This document shows, in pieces, positions 1-7,213 of a DNA stretch of 64,000 nucleotides. This DNA is from Devosia sp. 2618 (GTDB taxonomy: Bacteria; Pseudomonadota; Alphaproteobacteria; Rhizobiales; Devosiaceae), in assembly GCF_040546815.1 (NCBI RefSeq), contig NZ_JBEPOO010000001.1:2046001-2110000 (forward strand). The letters run 5' to 3'. The notes under the pieces are model-generated. The model was given only the letters and a program-made list of their open reading frames with translations. It was not told where the DNA came from and did not search any database. The position numbers and the translations under genes are program-made. Positions within the stretch are counted from its first letter, which is position 1. Every line of letters starts with the position of its first letter.

Positions 1-48
1 GCGCAGCATACGAACCGCTTCGGTCTGGTGATCGTAAAGGGCTCGCAT
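1..48 (-). CDS. N-terminus of a DEAD/DEAH-type helicase (partial)
   Basis: Reading leftward from an ATG at 46-48, the first 16 codons are MRALYDHQTEAVRMLR and run off the window. The LYxHQxxAVxxLR pattern is the usual start of the Q-motif region of superfamily 2 helicases carried in phage replication modules. The ATG shares one base with the TGA of the upstream gene, so the two are probably translationally coupled. The assignment rests on 16 residues only; the rest of the gene lies left of the window. Confidence 0.5.
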   Translation of the reverse strand, partial: MRALYDHQTEAVRMLR

Positions 49-599
49 CAGCGTGTTCCCCCTACTGTGTTTACTGATAGATCCTGCCTCTCATGGCTGA
101 GTACTTTCTTAGGCTCCGGTTCCTGCTCCTGCTCCGGTTCCTGATTAGCGATAGGAAGGCGTCTTACTTCCGGCAAGGCTTCATCAAAGGCTTTCAGGAA
201 GCCTTTCGACATGCCTTTTGCAGTCGCCAGAGCCCCTTGCAAAACAAGGGTTTTCAGCGTGCACTCGGGCAGCAAATCCACTGCGTTACGCCATGCCCGA
301 ACCACGTTCGGGGACTCTGGCTTGTTGTAGCCGAGGAAGTTCGGCAACCACACGAAACAGGCCGTTGTGTCATGCTCGGCCATACCCTGCTCACATACTT
401 CGCCGAAGGCTTTCCGAAAGGCTTCGGCGTTCCAACCGAGCTCAGCAGCAAGGCCGGGCATGGTGGCGCGCATAGCCCCCAACGCCGTCATCGTGGGGTG
501 GGTGAGGAGCATGAAGAACACCAGCTTGCCCTCATCGCTGAGGGCGTTGAATTTGGCGTCGTTCCAGATGCGTGGATCTATCTTGCGATATCGGCTCAT
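48..599 (-). CDS. Phage replication-initiation-like protein
   Basis: A 183-residue protein opening with MSRYRKIDPRIWNDAKF, followed by a region rich in Leu/Phe/Trp (SDEGKLVFFMLLTHP) typical of winged-helix/DnaD-like phage replication proteins. The C-terminal third is a charged Glu/Pro/Gln-rich tail. It overlaps the upstream 79-residue gene by 4 bp and the helicase start downstream by 1 bp. It is therefore the middle gene of a leftward early operon driven from the Cro-like promoter. The position between a Cro-like gene and a helicase supports a replication role. The family is inferred from sequence character, not from catalytic motifs, so the exact function is uncertain. Confidence 0.6.
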   Translation of the reverse strand: MSRYRKIDPRIWNDAKFNALSDEGKLVFFMLLTHPTMTALGAMRATMPGLAAELGWNAEAFRKAFGEVCEQGMAEHDTTACFVWLPNFLGYNKPESPNVVRAWRNAVDLLPECTLKTLVLQGALATAKGMSKGFLKAFDEALPEVRRLPIANQEPEQEQEPEPKKVLSHERQDLSVNTVGGTR

Positions 600-835
600 A
601 CTTGGCCGATCCCCATGACCGCGGCGAATTTGTTCCAGGCACCCACCAGCGCCGCCGCATGTTTAAGATTGGGGTCGGCTGCGTTGGCATGAAAAGCCAC
701 GCGGTAAGCATTGAAGGCAGCGCGCTGCGGCTCTTGCTGGAGATCGATAACCATTGACGTGCCAACCAAATGCGTAACGTCATTGCCCTCGACTTCGGAC
801 ATGGCTTCGCTATCCACGATCAAGTCGTGCTTCAT
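596..835 (-). CDS. Small prophage early protein, unknown function
   Basis: A 79-residue acidic-to-neutral protein. No signal peptide, membrane segment or known motif is visible. It overlaps the downstream replication-like gene by an ATGA and lies 116 bp after the Cro-like gene, so it is probably the second gene of the leftward early operon. The gap on its upstream side (836-951) contains a 7-bp stem hairpin (arms 927-933 and 944-950) just behind the Cro-like stop codon. This could be an attenuator, but it lacks a T-run. I do not recognise the family. Confidence 0.55.
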   Translation of the reverse strand: MKHDLIVDSEAMSEVEGNDVTHLVGTSMVIDLQQEPQRAAFNAYRVAFHANAADPNLKHAAALVGAWNKFAAVMGIGQV

Positions 836-951
836 TTCCAGTTCCTTGGATTGGTGTCGGTGGCGAGCGTCACACCAGCCTGCCCGACCGAGATTATTGG
901 GGAGTTAGCCGCGGAGAGACGCCGGGCCCTCACGTGCATGCGTGTGAGGGT

Positions 952-1173
952 TCATTCGCTCGCCACTTCCGGCATCGCGAAGAAATACCGATCATCCCAC
1001 TCGATTTCTCGTTTAAAGGCCTCCTCTCGGATGAGCCTCATATCGTCGAGACTGGGCGAGCATTCGCCGTTTTCCCAACGAGAGACTGAAGCCTGACCTA
1101 CGCGCGCTATGGCAGCGAACTCGGTCTGCTTGACCTTGAAGACAGCTTTGCGGATATGAAGCAGTGGGTTCAT
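952..1173 (-). CDS. Cro-like XRE-family DNA-binding protein
   Basis: A 73-residue helix-turn-helix protein. The HTH core is KQTEFAAIARVGQASVSRW followed by ENGECSPS, the classic XRE arrangement with a WENG turn. I take the start at 1173 (MNPLLHIRK). The -10 hexamer GATAGT lies at 1180-1185 with exactly six bases before this ATG, so the message would be leaderless; an in-frame ATG at 1179 and a further one at 1224 are less likely. It is divergent from the CI-like repressor and the three operators between them are shared. It probably acts as the early/lytic repressor that heads the leftward replication operon. Confidence 0.8.
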   Translation of the reverse strand: MNPLLHIRKAVFKVKQTEFAAIARVGQASVSRWENGECSPSLDDMRLIREEAFKREIEWDDRYFFAMPEVASE

Positions 1174-1179
1174 TTGCAT

Positions 1180-1208
1180 ACTATCCGCGAACGGATAGTC
1201 ATTGTCAA
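1180..1208 (-). promoter_or_regulatory. Leftward early promoter (PR-like) for the Cro-like gene
   Basis: On the minus strand a consensus -35 TTGACA (1203-1208) is followed after 17 bases by GATAGT (1180-1185). The operator at 1181-1198 covers the spacer and -10, so a bound repressor would occlude RNA polymerase. The predicted start coincides with the ATG at 1173, implying a leaderless transcript. Confidence 0.7.
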
Positions 1209-1256
1209 TTAACGTTATCCGCAAACGGAACTACTAAATTATCCGGTTGCGGATAT
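1181..1256. promoter_or_regulatory. Three repressor operators in the switch region
   Basis: Three copies of a palindromic site with consensus TATCCG-N4-CGGATA lie between the divergent regulators: 1181-1198 (CTATCCG CGAA CGGATAG, perfect arms), 1214-1231 (right arm imperfect) and 1239-1256. The outer two overlap the -10 regions of the two divergent promoters. The arrangement matches the three-operator layout of lambdoid switches. The cognate proteins are inferred to be the adjacent CI-like and Cro-like regulators. Confidence 0.8.
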
Positions 1257-1265
1257 AATGGGCGC
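1254..1265 (+). promoter_or_regulatory. Repressor promoter (PRM-like) giving a leaderless CI message
   Basis: A perfect TATAAT at 1254-1259 is followed by six bases and then the ATG of the CI-like repressor at 1266. Transcription would therefore begin at or next to the start codon. No good -35 is present 16-18 bases upstream (CTACTA region), as expected for a promoter that needs activation by bound repressor. The -10 overlaps the operator at 1239-1256. Confidence 0.6.
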
Positions 1266-1841
1266 ATGAACATTTTTGACAAACTGGATCGACTGCTCGC
1301 CGAACCGAACTTCAACCAGCTTGCGCTGTCGGCAAAGCTGCGCGTTGCTCAATCGTCGATCAACCGATGGAGCCAGCGCCAATCGGAGCCGCGTGGTCAG
1401 AACCGTGACGCGATCGATGCGCTGTATCGGGAGCATTTCCTTGGCGGCGCCACCGCGCCAGAGGCCATTGTTGTGCCCGTGTTAACATGGGTTTCGGCCG
1501 GCGCGATGACACGGGACGATCTGAGCCAAGAAGCGATAGGAACCATTACAGTTGCCGATTTGCCAGGCGGTGATTGGTTTGCGCTTCAGGTGGTCGGCGA
1601 CTCGATGGACCGCATTTCGCCGCCCGAGAGCACCATCTTTGTAAACCGAGCCGACAAGCAGCTCATATCCCATGCGTGCTATGTCATTGACGACGGCGAG
1701 GGCAACGCCACCTACAAGCGATACCGCACGAACCCGCCCAGGTTTGAGCCGTTCTCGACAAATCCGAGCCATGAACCACTCTACCCTGATAACGACCCGA
1801 CTGTGGTTGGAAGGGTTGGAATGTCACAAATCAGGATGTAG
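1266..1841 (+). CDS. CI-like phage repressor, S24/LexA-type autopeptidase
   Basis: A 191-residue lysogeny repressor. The N-terminal 60 residues form a helix-turn-helix region (LALSAKLRVAQSSINRW). The C-terminal half is a LexA-like S24 peptidase domain: the cleavage site is SAGA (Ala78-Gly79), the nucleophile Ser113 sits in VVGDSMD, and the general base Lys151 is in TYKRYR. The start is set at 1266 because the TATAAT ends six bases upstream; the upstream in-frame extension is not plausible. It should bind the TATCCG-N4-CGGATA operators on both sides of itself and be inactivated by RecA-stimulated self-cleavage on DNA damage. Confidence 0.88.
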   Translation: MNIFDKLDRLLAEPNFNQLALSAKLRVAQSSINRWSQRQSEPRGQNRDAIDALYREHFLGGATAPEAIVVPVLTWVSAGAMTRDDLSQEAIGTITVADLPGGDWFALQVVGDSMDRISPPESTIFVNRADKQLISHACYVIDDGEGNATYKRYRTNPPRFEPFSTNPSHEPLYPDNDPTVVGRVGMSQIRM

Positions 1842-1898
1842 CGCGCTACGCATGAAGCGCGCGTGCCATATCCGTATGTGGGCGTCAATATTAGATAA

Positions 1899-1950
1899 TT
1901 ATCCAAACACGGATAGTTAACGCTTTTCTTCATTCCGCAAACGGATAATC
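1899..1950. promoter_or_regulatory. Two further repressor operators downstream of the repressor gene
   Basis: Sites at 1899-1916 (TTATCC AAAC ACGGATAG) and 1933-1948 (TTCCG CAAA CGGATAA) match the three operators at 1181-1256. They precede the rightward gene starting at 1981, so the repressor probably also controls the rightward string toward excisionase and integrase. A GATAAT -10 candidate overlaps the second site (1944-1949); no convincing -35 is seen. Confidence 0.7.
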
Positions 1951-1980
1951 TGCTTTCAACGAAACACGTTGGAGGCCGAT

Positions 1981-2391
1981 ATGCCGTCACCCACCCTCAC
2001 CCGCCGCGCATTGATTGCTGGAGCCGGTACCGCCGTCGTTAGCGCTGCGCTTGCCGCGCCCTATGTGAACGCTGTTCGCGGCGATGAAGTGTGCAGCATA
2101 GGGGCCGATCCCCGCGAGCGCATGATTGTCGCGGTGGCTGAACTGCGTGCAGCCATGACGGAATACTATGGCCGCCCGGTTCAGGTCCGCACTGACCTTA
2201 TGACTAAGGGAGGCGTGGCAGTGTTCGGCTGCCTGCTGGACCCCCGAGACTACATCAATTGGTATGTAGACGAGCACGATACGCCGGCAGATCACCCGCT
2301 GCGGTTGAGCCACCGCGCAGCGAAGCGGGCGAGCTACGGCGTCCCGGCCGCGCCCTTTGCGCATCGAAACAGCCCGTTACTGACCGCATAA
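1981..2391 (+). CDS. Small prophage protein with a Tat-type signal peptide
   Basis: A 136-residue protein whose start at 1981 follows a clear GGAGG (1971-1975). The N-terminus TLTRRALIAGAG followed by a hydrophobic Ala/Val stretch (VVSAALAAPYVNA) fits a twin-arginine signal with a possible cut after AAPYVNA. The mature part is about 100 residues, contains DPRDYINWYVDEHD and has no family I recognise. It is the first gene after the CI-like repressor and lies directly behind two repressor operators. It may be exported during the non-lysogenic phase, but the function is unknown. Confidence 0.65.
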   Translation: MPSPTLTRRALIAGAGTAVVSAALAAPYVNAVRGDEVCSIGADPRERMIVAVAELRAAMTEYYGRPVQVRTDLMTKGGVAVFGCLLDPRDYINWYVDEHDTPADHPLRLSHRAAKRASYGVPAAPFAHRNSPLLTA

Positions 2392-2396
2392 AAAAC

Positions 2397-2429
2397 GGCT
2401 CGGGCAGCGCTTGCAACACTCCCCGAGCC
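2397..2429 (-). terminator. Hairpin with T-run on the minus strand
   Basis: Arms GGCTCGGG (2397-2404) and CCCGAGCC (2422-2429) form a perfect 8-bp stem with a 17-nt loop. Six A residues (2391-2396) precede it, giving a T-run on the minus strand. This fits a leftward rho-independent terminator, although no leftward gene ends here; it may block antisense transcription or act as an mRNA hairpin between the two rightward genes. Confidence 0.4.
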
Positions 2430-2458
2430 TCCCATGAAATCACTTGGAGGTTCAATCA

Positions 2459-2827
2459 ATGGATATCCCTAGCACTACACCGGATTTCTCGCCGGATAAA
2501 TATGCCGCCATGAACGTTTACGACCTCTATCAGGTCATGACGACAACCATTGCTGTGATGCAATTCTACAACCTCTCATGCTGCGCGCAGAAGTCAGGCG
2601 ATACAGCTGTCTTCGAGTGGGCCGAAGCGCGCGAAGAAGCCGTCAGCGCCGAGCTGTCGGCCATGGCCAAGAACCTGGCCGCACGCTTGGGGCTTGGTGC
2701 TGACGACGAAGATGTTCGCGACATGGCCTTCGCTCGGATCGATGGATACGTGCCTTCTGGGATGTGGAGCGACGGTAGATTGCTACGCATGAAGTCGGCC
2801 GCCGAACTTTGCAAGGCTGGTGCGTGA
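2459..2827 (+). CDS. Prophage hypothetical protein
   Basis: A 122-residue protein starting at 2459 behind TTGGAGG (2444-2450). The sequence is mostly helical (VYDLYQVMTTTIAVMQFYN, then an acidic helix EWAEAREEAVSAELSAMAKN) with no signal peptide. Its TGA overlaps the next ATG at 2827. It heads a run of tightly overlapping small genes that ends with the excisionase. The family is not recognised. Confidence 0.55.
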   Translation: MDIPSTTPDFSPDKYAAMNVYDLYQVMTTTIAVMQFYNLSCCAQKSGDTAVFEWAEAREEAVSAELSAMAKNLAARLGLGADDEDVRDMAFARIDGYVPSGMWSDGRLLRMKSAAELCKAGA

Positions 2828-3051
2828 TGAGCAACACAAAGCGCGATACCCCGGTTGAAGCGATCGACCAGTTCGACATTGCCTATAGCATCCTGCACGT
2901 CGTTCTCATGGCGCTTGAGGCAGATGATGTGGGCCACGAGCTGGCACTGCTTCAGATGCGAGAAACCCTCAGCGCTGCAATCGAAATGTTGGTGCCAGTC
3001 CGCACGGCGATCAACACGGCCGGCTCAATGCCAATACAGGCGGTGGCGTAA
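2827..3051 (+). CDS. Prophage hypothetical protein
   Basis: A 74-residue predicted helical protein. The start at 2827 shares the ATGA junction with the previous stop. A hydrophobic helix, YSILHVVLMALEA, is followed by an amphipathic helix. It ends in a TAATG overlap with the next gene. No function can be assigned. Confidence 0.5.
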   Translation: MSNTKRDTPVEAIDQFDIAYSILHVVLMALEADDVGHELALLQMRETLSAAIEMLVPVRTAINTAGSMPIQAVA

Positions 3052-3269
3052 TGGCGAAGCGCACACCCTCCCCCGCCGACATTACCCAGGTAGAAAGCGA
3101 CTTGTGGAACACGATCAGAGCCCTCGAAGCAATCGGCCGCTCAGCGGCAGATATCGCGACGGCCACGAACGGCAATATCAATGCGCATGCCGAGGGCATT
3201 GCGGGCATCGCCGCAGTCACCGTGGCTCAAATTCGCAGCATCCAGATCGTTCTCGGTGGCGAAGAATGA
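3051..3269 (+). CDS. Prophage hypothetical protein
   Basis: A 72-residue protein with two predicted helices and a small-residue-rich centre (ADIATATNGNINAHAEGIAGIAA). Both ends overlap neighbours by one base, so it is translated as part of the same coupled string. No homologous family is recognised. Confidence 0.5.
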   Translation: MAKRTPSPADITQVESDLWNTIRALEAIGRSAADIATATNGNINAHAEGIAGIAAVTVAQIRSIQIVLGGEE

Positions 3270-3706
3270 TGACAATCTTTCATCCAACCGTGCCAGGCCT
3301 TCATGACGCGATCATGGAACTGGTAGAGGCCATTCGCGCCGAAACCCACGCCTTCCGAACAACACCCGACGACGAAGCCGGTGAGGCGGTGACGGGCGCA
3401 GCAGTTGACCGCAAACTGGCCGCTGAACAGGCGCTACTGACCTACGACAAATCGGCGATCCTTGCGGACATGGACCAGACCGGGGACATGGCATTGGTTC
3501 ACGCCCTTGCTCTCTCCCGTCGCCACTACCTTGTTATGGAAGCGGGCTACCAAAGCGAAGGCTCCAGCGACGAATGTCTGCTCGTTGACCTGCTCCTGCA
3601 TGGCGCCGAGCCCTTCGACAGCGTTCCATTGCTTTGGCATATCTCTGGGAAATCCCGCGACGAGCGGCCCTCGGACGCTGAACTGCAGGCTGGGTGGAAC
3701 AAATGA
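3269..3706 (+). CDS. Prophage hypothetical protein
   Basis: A 145-residue acidic protein. An in-frame reading extends upstream to 2855, but the ATG at 3269 overlaps the stop of the preceding gene, so I use it as the start. The sequence has an acidic N-terminal helix, a DKSAILADMDQTGDM segment and a C-terminal ISGKSRDERPSDAELQAGW tail. There is no recognisable domain. It overlaps the following gene by 4 bp. Confidence 0.5.
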   Translation: MTIFHPTVPGLHDAIMELVEAIRAETHAFRTTPDDEAGEAVTGAAVDRKLAAEQALLTYDKSAILADMDQTGDMALVHALALSRRHYLVMEAGYQSEGSSDECLLVDLLLHGAEPFDSVPLLWHISGKSRDERPSDAELQAGWNK

Positions 3707-3903
3707 AGCACTCCGACCTCCGCCAGCGCGCCGCCGCTATGATCGAAGAACTTATCGACTTGCTCGATGCCCTCGACGGCGATCCAGACTTCGAGATCGG
3801 TCATGACGCCGAACTCGAAACCGACCTGAACATTTCCCCGATCAGCTTGCAGTCCGTGAACCTCGTCGCGGCCAAGCGCATCAGCGTGCGGAGGGTAGCA
3901 TGA
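3703..3903 (+). CDS. Small acidic prophage protein
   Basis: A 66-residue protein starting at 3703 within an ATGA overlap. A long acidic helix (AAAMIEELIDLLDALDGDPD) dominates. It ends in a 4-bp overlap with the excisionase-like gene. The close coupling suggests a regulatory or recombination accessory, but nothing in the sequence proves it. Confidence 0.5.
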   Translation: MKHSDLRQRAAAMIEELIDLLDALDGDPDFEIGHDAELETDLNISPISLQSVNLVAAKRISVRRVA

Positions 3904-4094
3904 AGGGCCAAGACAATCACGAGCCCCTGGACCTCGTCTGGGGCGCCGAGGGAATTGCCAAGGTGATCGGGCAAACGACACGCGCGACCTATCATATGCT
4001 TGAGGCTGGCGAGTTACCCGCTCGGCAGGTTGGGCGGCGCTGGGTGGTAAGTCGCGAGGCCCTGCAAGCCTTCTTCCTCGAGCAGGCCAGTTAA
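3900..4094 (+). CDS. Excisionase-like HTH (MerR/Xis-type) protein
   Basis: A 64-residue protein with the helix-turn-helix layout of phage excisionases and helix_turn_helix_17 domains: GAEGIAKVIGQTTRATYHML, then a wing with GELPARQVGRRWVVSREAL. Such proteins bind next to attachment sites and bias the adjacent tyrosine integrase toward excision. It sits 75 bp upstream of the integrase on the same strand and overlaps the preceding gene by 4 bp. Confidence 0.75.
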   Translation: MKGQDNHEPLDLVWGAEGIAKVIGQTTRATYHMLEAGELPARQVGRRWVVSREALQAFFLEQAS

Positions 4095-4169
4095 TCTATC
4101 AGGAAACACCCAATTGCTGCGGATTCGAGCTAGGTGCTACGGTGCAGAAAACTGGGGTGAGTTTGATCA

Positions 4170-5363
4170 ATGAGCGTCCGAAAACGCAAGTGGACTACCG
4201 CCAAAAGTGAGGTCAAGGAGGCGTGGCAGGCCGACTATGTCGACGGTCAGGGTAACCGCCAGCGACAATCATTCGCCAAAAAGAAAGACGCCGACGCGTT
4301 CCTGCTCAAGGCTATGGGCGAGGTTCGCGACGGTGTTCACGTCCCTGATAGCGAGACCATCACGGTTTCCGCGGCAGGTGCGCTCTGGCTCAAGAGTGGC
4401 GCCGCCGATGGATTGGAACGCACCACGCTCGACCAGCGCCGCCAGCATCGTGATCTTCACATCGTGCCGTTTATCGGGAACACGAAGCTCAACAAGCTCA
4501 CGGTGCCCAGCATCAGGGCATTTCAGGATACCCTGCGCGAGAACGGCCGCAGCGCGGCGATGATCAAGCGGGTAACCGTCTCGCTGGGATCGATCCTTGC
4601 CGATGCTCAGTTGCGCGGTCACGCGATACGGAACCCCGTCCACGAAATGTCACGAGCAAAGTCGAGCCGCACGAAGTTGGAGAAGCGCCAGCAAAGGCGC
4701 CTTGAGGTCGGAATCGACATTCCGACCACCGCGGAGGTAAAGGCGCTGATCGGTGCAGCCACTGGCCGATGGCGCCCACTGATCATCACTGCTGTGTTCA
4801 CCGGCTTGCGCGCGTCCGAGTTGCGCGGCCTGCGCTGGGCAGACGTGGACTTCAGTGGAGCCATGCTGCATGTCCGACAGCGCGCCGATCGCTACCACGC
4901 CATTGGCATGCCTAAGACAGACGCCGGCCAGCGTAAGGTGCCTCTGACGCCGATGACGGTGAACGTCCTGAAGGAATGGAAACTGGCCTGCCCAAAGGGC
5001 GAGATGGATTTGGTATTCCCCACCGGCGCCGGCAAGGTCGAGGGGCACAGCAACTTGGTCAACCGGGGGCTAATCCCCACAATGATATCGGCGGGCGTGA
5101 CCACCGTCACCGGCCGCGACGAAGGGGGGCATCCGATCACCGTGGCGAAGTATTCCGGCCTGCATGCCTTACGCCACTGGTTTGCGTCATGGTGTATCAA
5201 CCGCCGCGCCGACGGCGGCCTGGAGTTGACGCCGAAGGCTGTGCAGGAACGCATGGGCCATTCCAATATCGCCGTGACGCTCGACACCTATTCGCACCTG
5301 TTTCCGGTGCAAGACGAGCAAGCCGCCCTTGCTGCCGCCGAGCGCAGCATTTTCAGTCTTTGA
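4170..5363 (+). CDS. int: Tyrosine-family phage integrase (element A)
   Basis: A 397-residue site-specific recombinase. The N-terminal arm-binding/SAM-like region occupies roughly residues 1-175 and the catalytic domain 185-390. Visible catalytic residues are Arg214 (TGLRASEL), His332 and Arg335 (LHALRHWF), His364 (MGHSNIAV) and the nucleophile Tyr374 (DTYSHLF). It is the last rightward gene of element A, so the element's right attachment site would be expected just beyond it. The 171 bp downstream (5364-5534) are AT-richer, but I see no tRNA fragment or repeat there. Confidence 0.92.
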   Translation: MSVRKRKWTTAKSEVKEAWQADYVDGQGNRQRQSFAKKKDADAFLLKAMGEVRDGVHVPDSETITVSAAGALWLKSGAADGLERTTLDQRRQHRDLHIVPFIGNTKLNKLTVPSIRAFQDTLRENGRSAAMIKRVTVSLGSILADAQLRGHAIRNPVHEMSRAKSSRTKLEKRQQRRLEVGIDIPTTAEVKALIGAATGRWRPLIITAVFTGLRASELRGLRWADVDFSGAMLHVRQRADRYHAIGMPKTDAGQRKVPLTPMTVNVLKEWKLACPKGEMDLVFPTGAGKVEGHSNLVNRGLIPTMISAGVTTVTGRDEGGHPITVAKYSGLHALRHWFASWCINRRADGGLELTPKAVQERMGHSNIAVTLDTYSHLFPVQDEQAALAAAERSIFSL

Positions 5364-5534
5364 CCGCCATTGTAAAGACAGCCTTCAGCGTATGCCTAAG
5401 CCGAGAGCGATATGGCTCGAAAAAACTCGCATCATTCAGTTAAATTACAAGAATATTTTGAAGCGAACACGCAAGCTGACTCCCTTCTTTGCACAGGATG
5501 CAATTGATCTTGCAGCCCAACGCCAGTTGCACGC

Positions 5535-5990
5535 CTATGTGCAATATCGGGCCAGGTTTTCCAGTGTGGATGCGAGACCCGCCAGGTGATCTGCCTCGCC
5601 GATGCCTGACGGCACGTTGGTGCATGCGATGGTGACTTCCGTTCCGCCCGTTCCTAATGAAAGAGAGGTCGTCACCGTCATGATGCCGGCGAAGGCGGGA
5701 TTCCTGGAGTCGAACGCCACCTCCTCGACCACACTTTCGTTCGGAATCAGTTTGACGAAGCGGCTTTCGAAAATGTCCCTGTTGTCACCAGATTTCCCGT
5801 GCTGGGCCGGATCGTCATAGTCCAACGCCATGCGCAGGCGACCGCCGGGGGTGGGATCGAAATCGAGAACCTTTCCGGTCATACCCGCAGGTGGCCGCCA
5901 AATCGCCATGGCATCGGGATCGACCAGTGCCGCATAGATAGTTTCGGGCGTGGCCTCGATGGTGTAGGTGACGCTATCGGTTCTGCTCAT
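5535..5990 (-). CDS. SRPBCC/AHSA1-type START-like domain protein
   Basis: A 151-residue protein beginning MSRTDSVTYTIEATPETIYAALVDP and containing the W-R-P-P turn and GGRLRMALDYDDP strand typical of the activator-of-Hsp90 (AHSA1) branch of SRPBCC folds, a hydrophobic-ligand-binding fold. Length is normal for the family. It overlaps the upstream reductase-like gene by 4 bp, forming a two-gene operon. The HxlR-type regulator diverges from this pair. The specific ligand is unknown. Confidence 0.75.
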   Translation of the reverse strand: MSRTDSVTYTIEATPETIYAALVDPDAMAIWRPPAGMTGKVLDFDPTPGGRLRMALDYDDPAQHGKSGDNRDIFESRFVKLIPNESVVEEVAFDSRNPAFAGIMTVTTSLSLGTGGTEVTIACTNVPSGIGEADHLAGLASTLENLARYCT

Positions 5991-6538
5991 CGGTCAAGCC
6001 CGTAGCGCAAGATGACGCCGCCGGTCTTTAATGGCCGGGCCTGAAGTAGTTTCATCGTCCTATTCTTGCTGCCGGGTTTGAACAGGAACCTGCCCGAACC
6101 GCGCAGCACGGGCGCAAGACAGATCCGGTATTCGTCGACGAGGTCGTTCGCAAGCAGGGTTTCGAGCAGATCGGCGCTGCCGAAGACATAGATGTTCCTG
6201 CCTTCCTGCTGTTTGAACGCCCGAACTGCCTCGATCACATCCCCTTCAATCAAGCGGCTATTCTTCCAATCGAGTTTGGCCAGCGTCCGTGAGGCGACGC
6301 GTTTGTCCACCGCGTTCATGAAATCAGCGATCTCGCCCGTCTGGCCGGACCAATGCGCCGCCATGCCTTCGTAGGTTCGGCGGCCAAACAGCAGGATGTC
6401 CATGTCGTCGCCCTGATCGAGGGAAAAGCGTTCAAGCTCCTCCCCCCAGACCGTCTCGTGGAAATCGAGCTGCCATGGAGCATCACCATCGAAATACCCA
6501 TCAAGGGTCATCACATTCCAGGCGATCAGCTTGCGCAT
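5987..6538 (-). CDS. Dihydrofolate-reductase/RibD-C-like protein
   Basis: A 183-residue protein starting at 6538 (MRKLIAWNVMTLDGYFDG) behind a GGAG. The N-terminal strand-loop VTLDGY, the nucleotide-binding LLFGRRTYEGM and the later NIYVFGSADLLETLL match the RibD C-terminal/DHFR-like fold, which usually binds NADPH. The frame is open to 6709, but the upstream part lacks the fold. It is the first gene of an operon with the SRPBCC protein and is transcribed away from the HxlR regulator. It is probably an NADPH-dependent reductase of unknown substrate rather than the housekeeping FolA. Confidence 0.78.
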   Translation of the reverse strand: MRKLIAWNVMTLDGYFDGDAPWQLDFHETVWGEELERFSLDQGDDMDILLFGRRTYEGMAAHWSGQTGEIADFMNAVDKRVASRTLAKLDWKNSRLIEGDVIEAVRAFKQQEGRNIYVFGSADLLETLLANDLVDEYRICLAPVLRGSGRFLFKPGSKNRTMKLLQARPLKTGGVILRYGLDR

Positions 6539-6727
6539 GATCCATCTCCGTAACTTGAATTCTAGCTCATTCAACCATCGAGCAATTGGTTCATCCGAGA
6601 AAGCCTCGCCTCCCCCTCGCATAGATGGGGGGCCCAATTCGCCGCGTTCAATCGTTGATGTGACTGTGGTAGCAGTCGGCGCAACGCAATAACCACACCT
6701 ATTTTGCAACCAGTTTTGGACAAGCCT

Positions 6728-7213
6728 ATGAGAGCAAGACGCTCCGGATGCCCAATAAATCTGACGCTTGAAACCTTCGGTGATCGGTGGAGCCTGATCG
6801 TCCTGCGTGACACCATGTTTGGTGGGCGCCGCCGGAGCTTCCGATCATTGCTCACTGAAAGCATGGAAGGCATAGCCTCCAACATTCTGTCCGACCGCTT
6901 GAAGCGTTTGACCGCAAATGGGCTGCTTACACGCTCCGCCGATCCTGGTCACAAACAGAGAATTGTTTACAGCCTGACCGAAAGAGCTATCGAGCTGGTT
7001 CCCCTGATGGCCTTCATGGGAAGCTGGGGGATGCGACACGCACTCCCCTCTATCGAGCTGTCAGCACGCGCGCAGGTTCTCGAACATGGCGGCCCGCAAC
7101 TATGGGCTGAATTCATGAATGAGCTGCGGCATATCCACTTAGATTCACCCGCCCCTTCGGTCTCCGCGTTGGCAAAAATGCAACTGGCCTACGAAGCGTC
7201 ATTTTCCGCCTAG
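6728..7213 (+). CDS. HxlR-family winged-helix regulator
   Basis: A 161-residue transcription factor with the diagnostic HxlR features: CPINLTLETFGDRWSLIVLRD, then RRSFRSLL and NILSDRLKRLTANGLL, with the wing VYSLTERA. I use the ATG at 6728; a TTG 24 bases upstream is possible but lacks a ribosome site. A C-terminal extension of about 60 residues exceeds the minimal HxlR length. It is divergent from the reductase/SRPBCC pair and is the obvious candidate regulator of that pair. Confidence 0.85.
   Translation: MRARRSGCPINLTLETFGDRWSLIVLRDTMFGGRRRSFRSLLTESMEGIASNILSDRLKRLTANGLLTRSADPGHKQRIVYSLTERAIELVPLMAFMGSWGMRHALPSIELSARAQVLEHGGPQLWAEFMNELRHIHLDSPAPSVSALAKMQLAYEASFSA

Larger units (their letters stand above)
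1..5363. mobile_element. Right part of a prophage (element A), truncated by the window edge
   Basis: Replication genes, a Cro/CI-like switch with five operators, coupled small genes, an excisionase and an integrase form a coherent early/lysogeny region. Structural genes are not in the visible part. The left end lies outside the window and the right boundary is only bracketed between 5363 and the chromosomal-looking gene ending at 5535. Confidence 0.75.

Noticed and set aside
927..950. Hairpin CCCTCAC/GTGAGGG behind the Cro-like gene as a terminator
   Set aside because: No T-run on the minus strand and transcription is expected to continue into the replication genes; at most an attenuator.
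4163..4173. TTTGATCAATG before the integrase as another GntR operator
   Set aside because: It is only a partial match, not palindromic over the full motif, and lies in an unrelated prophage.
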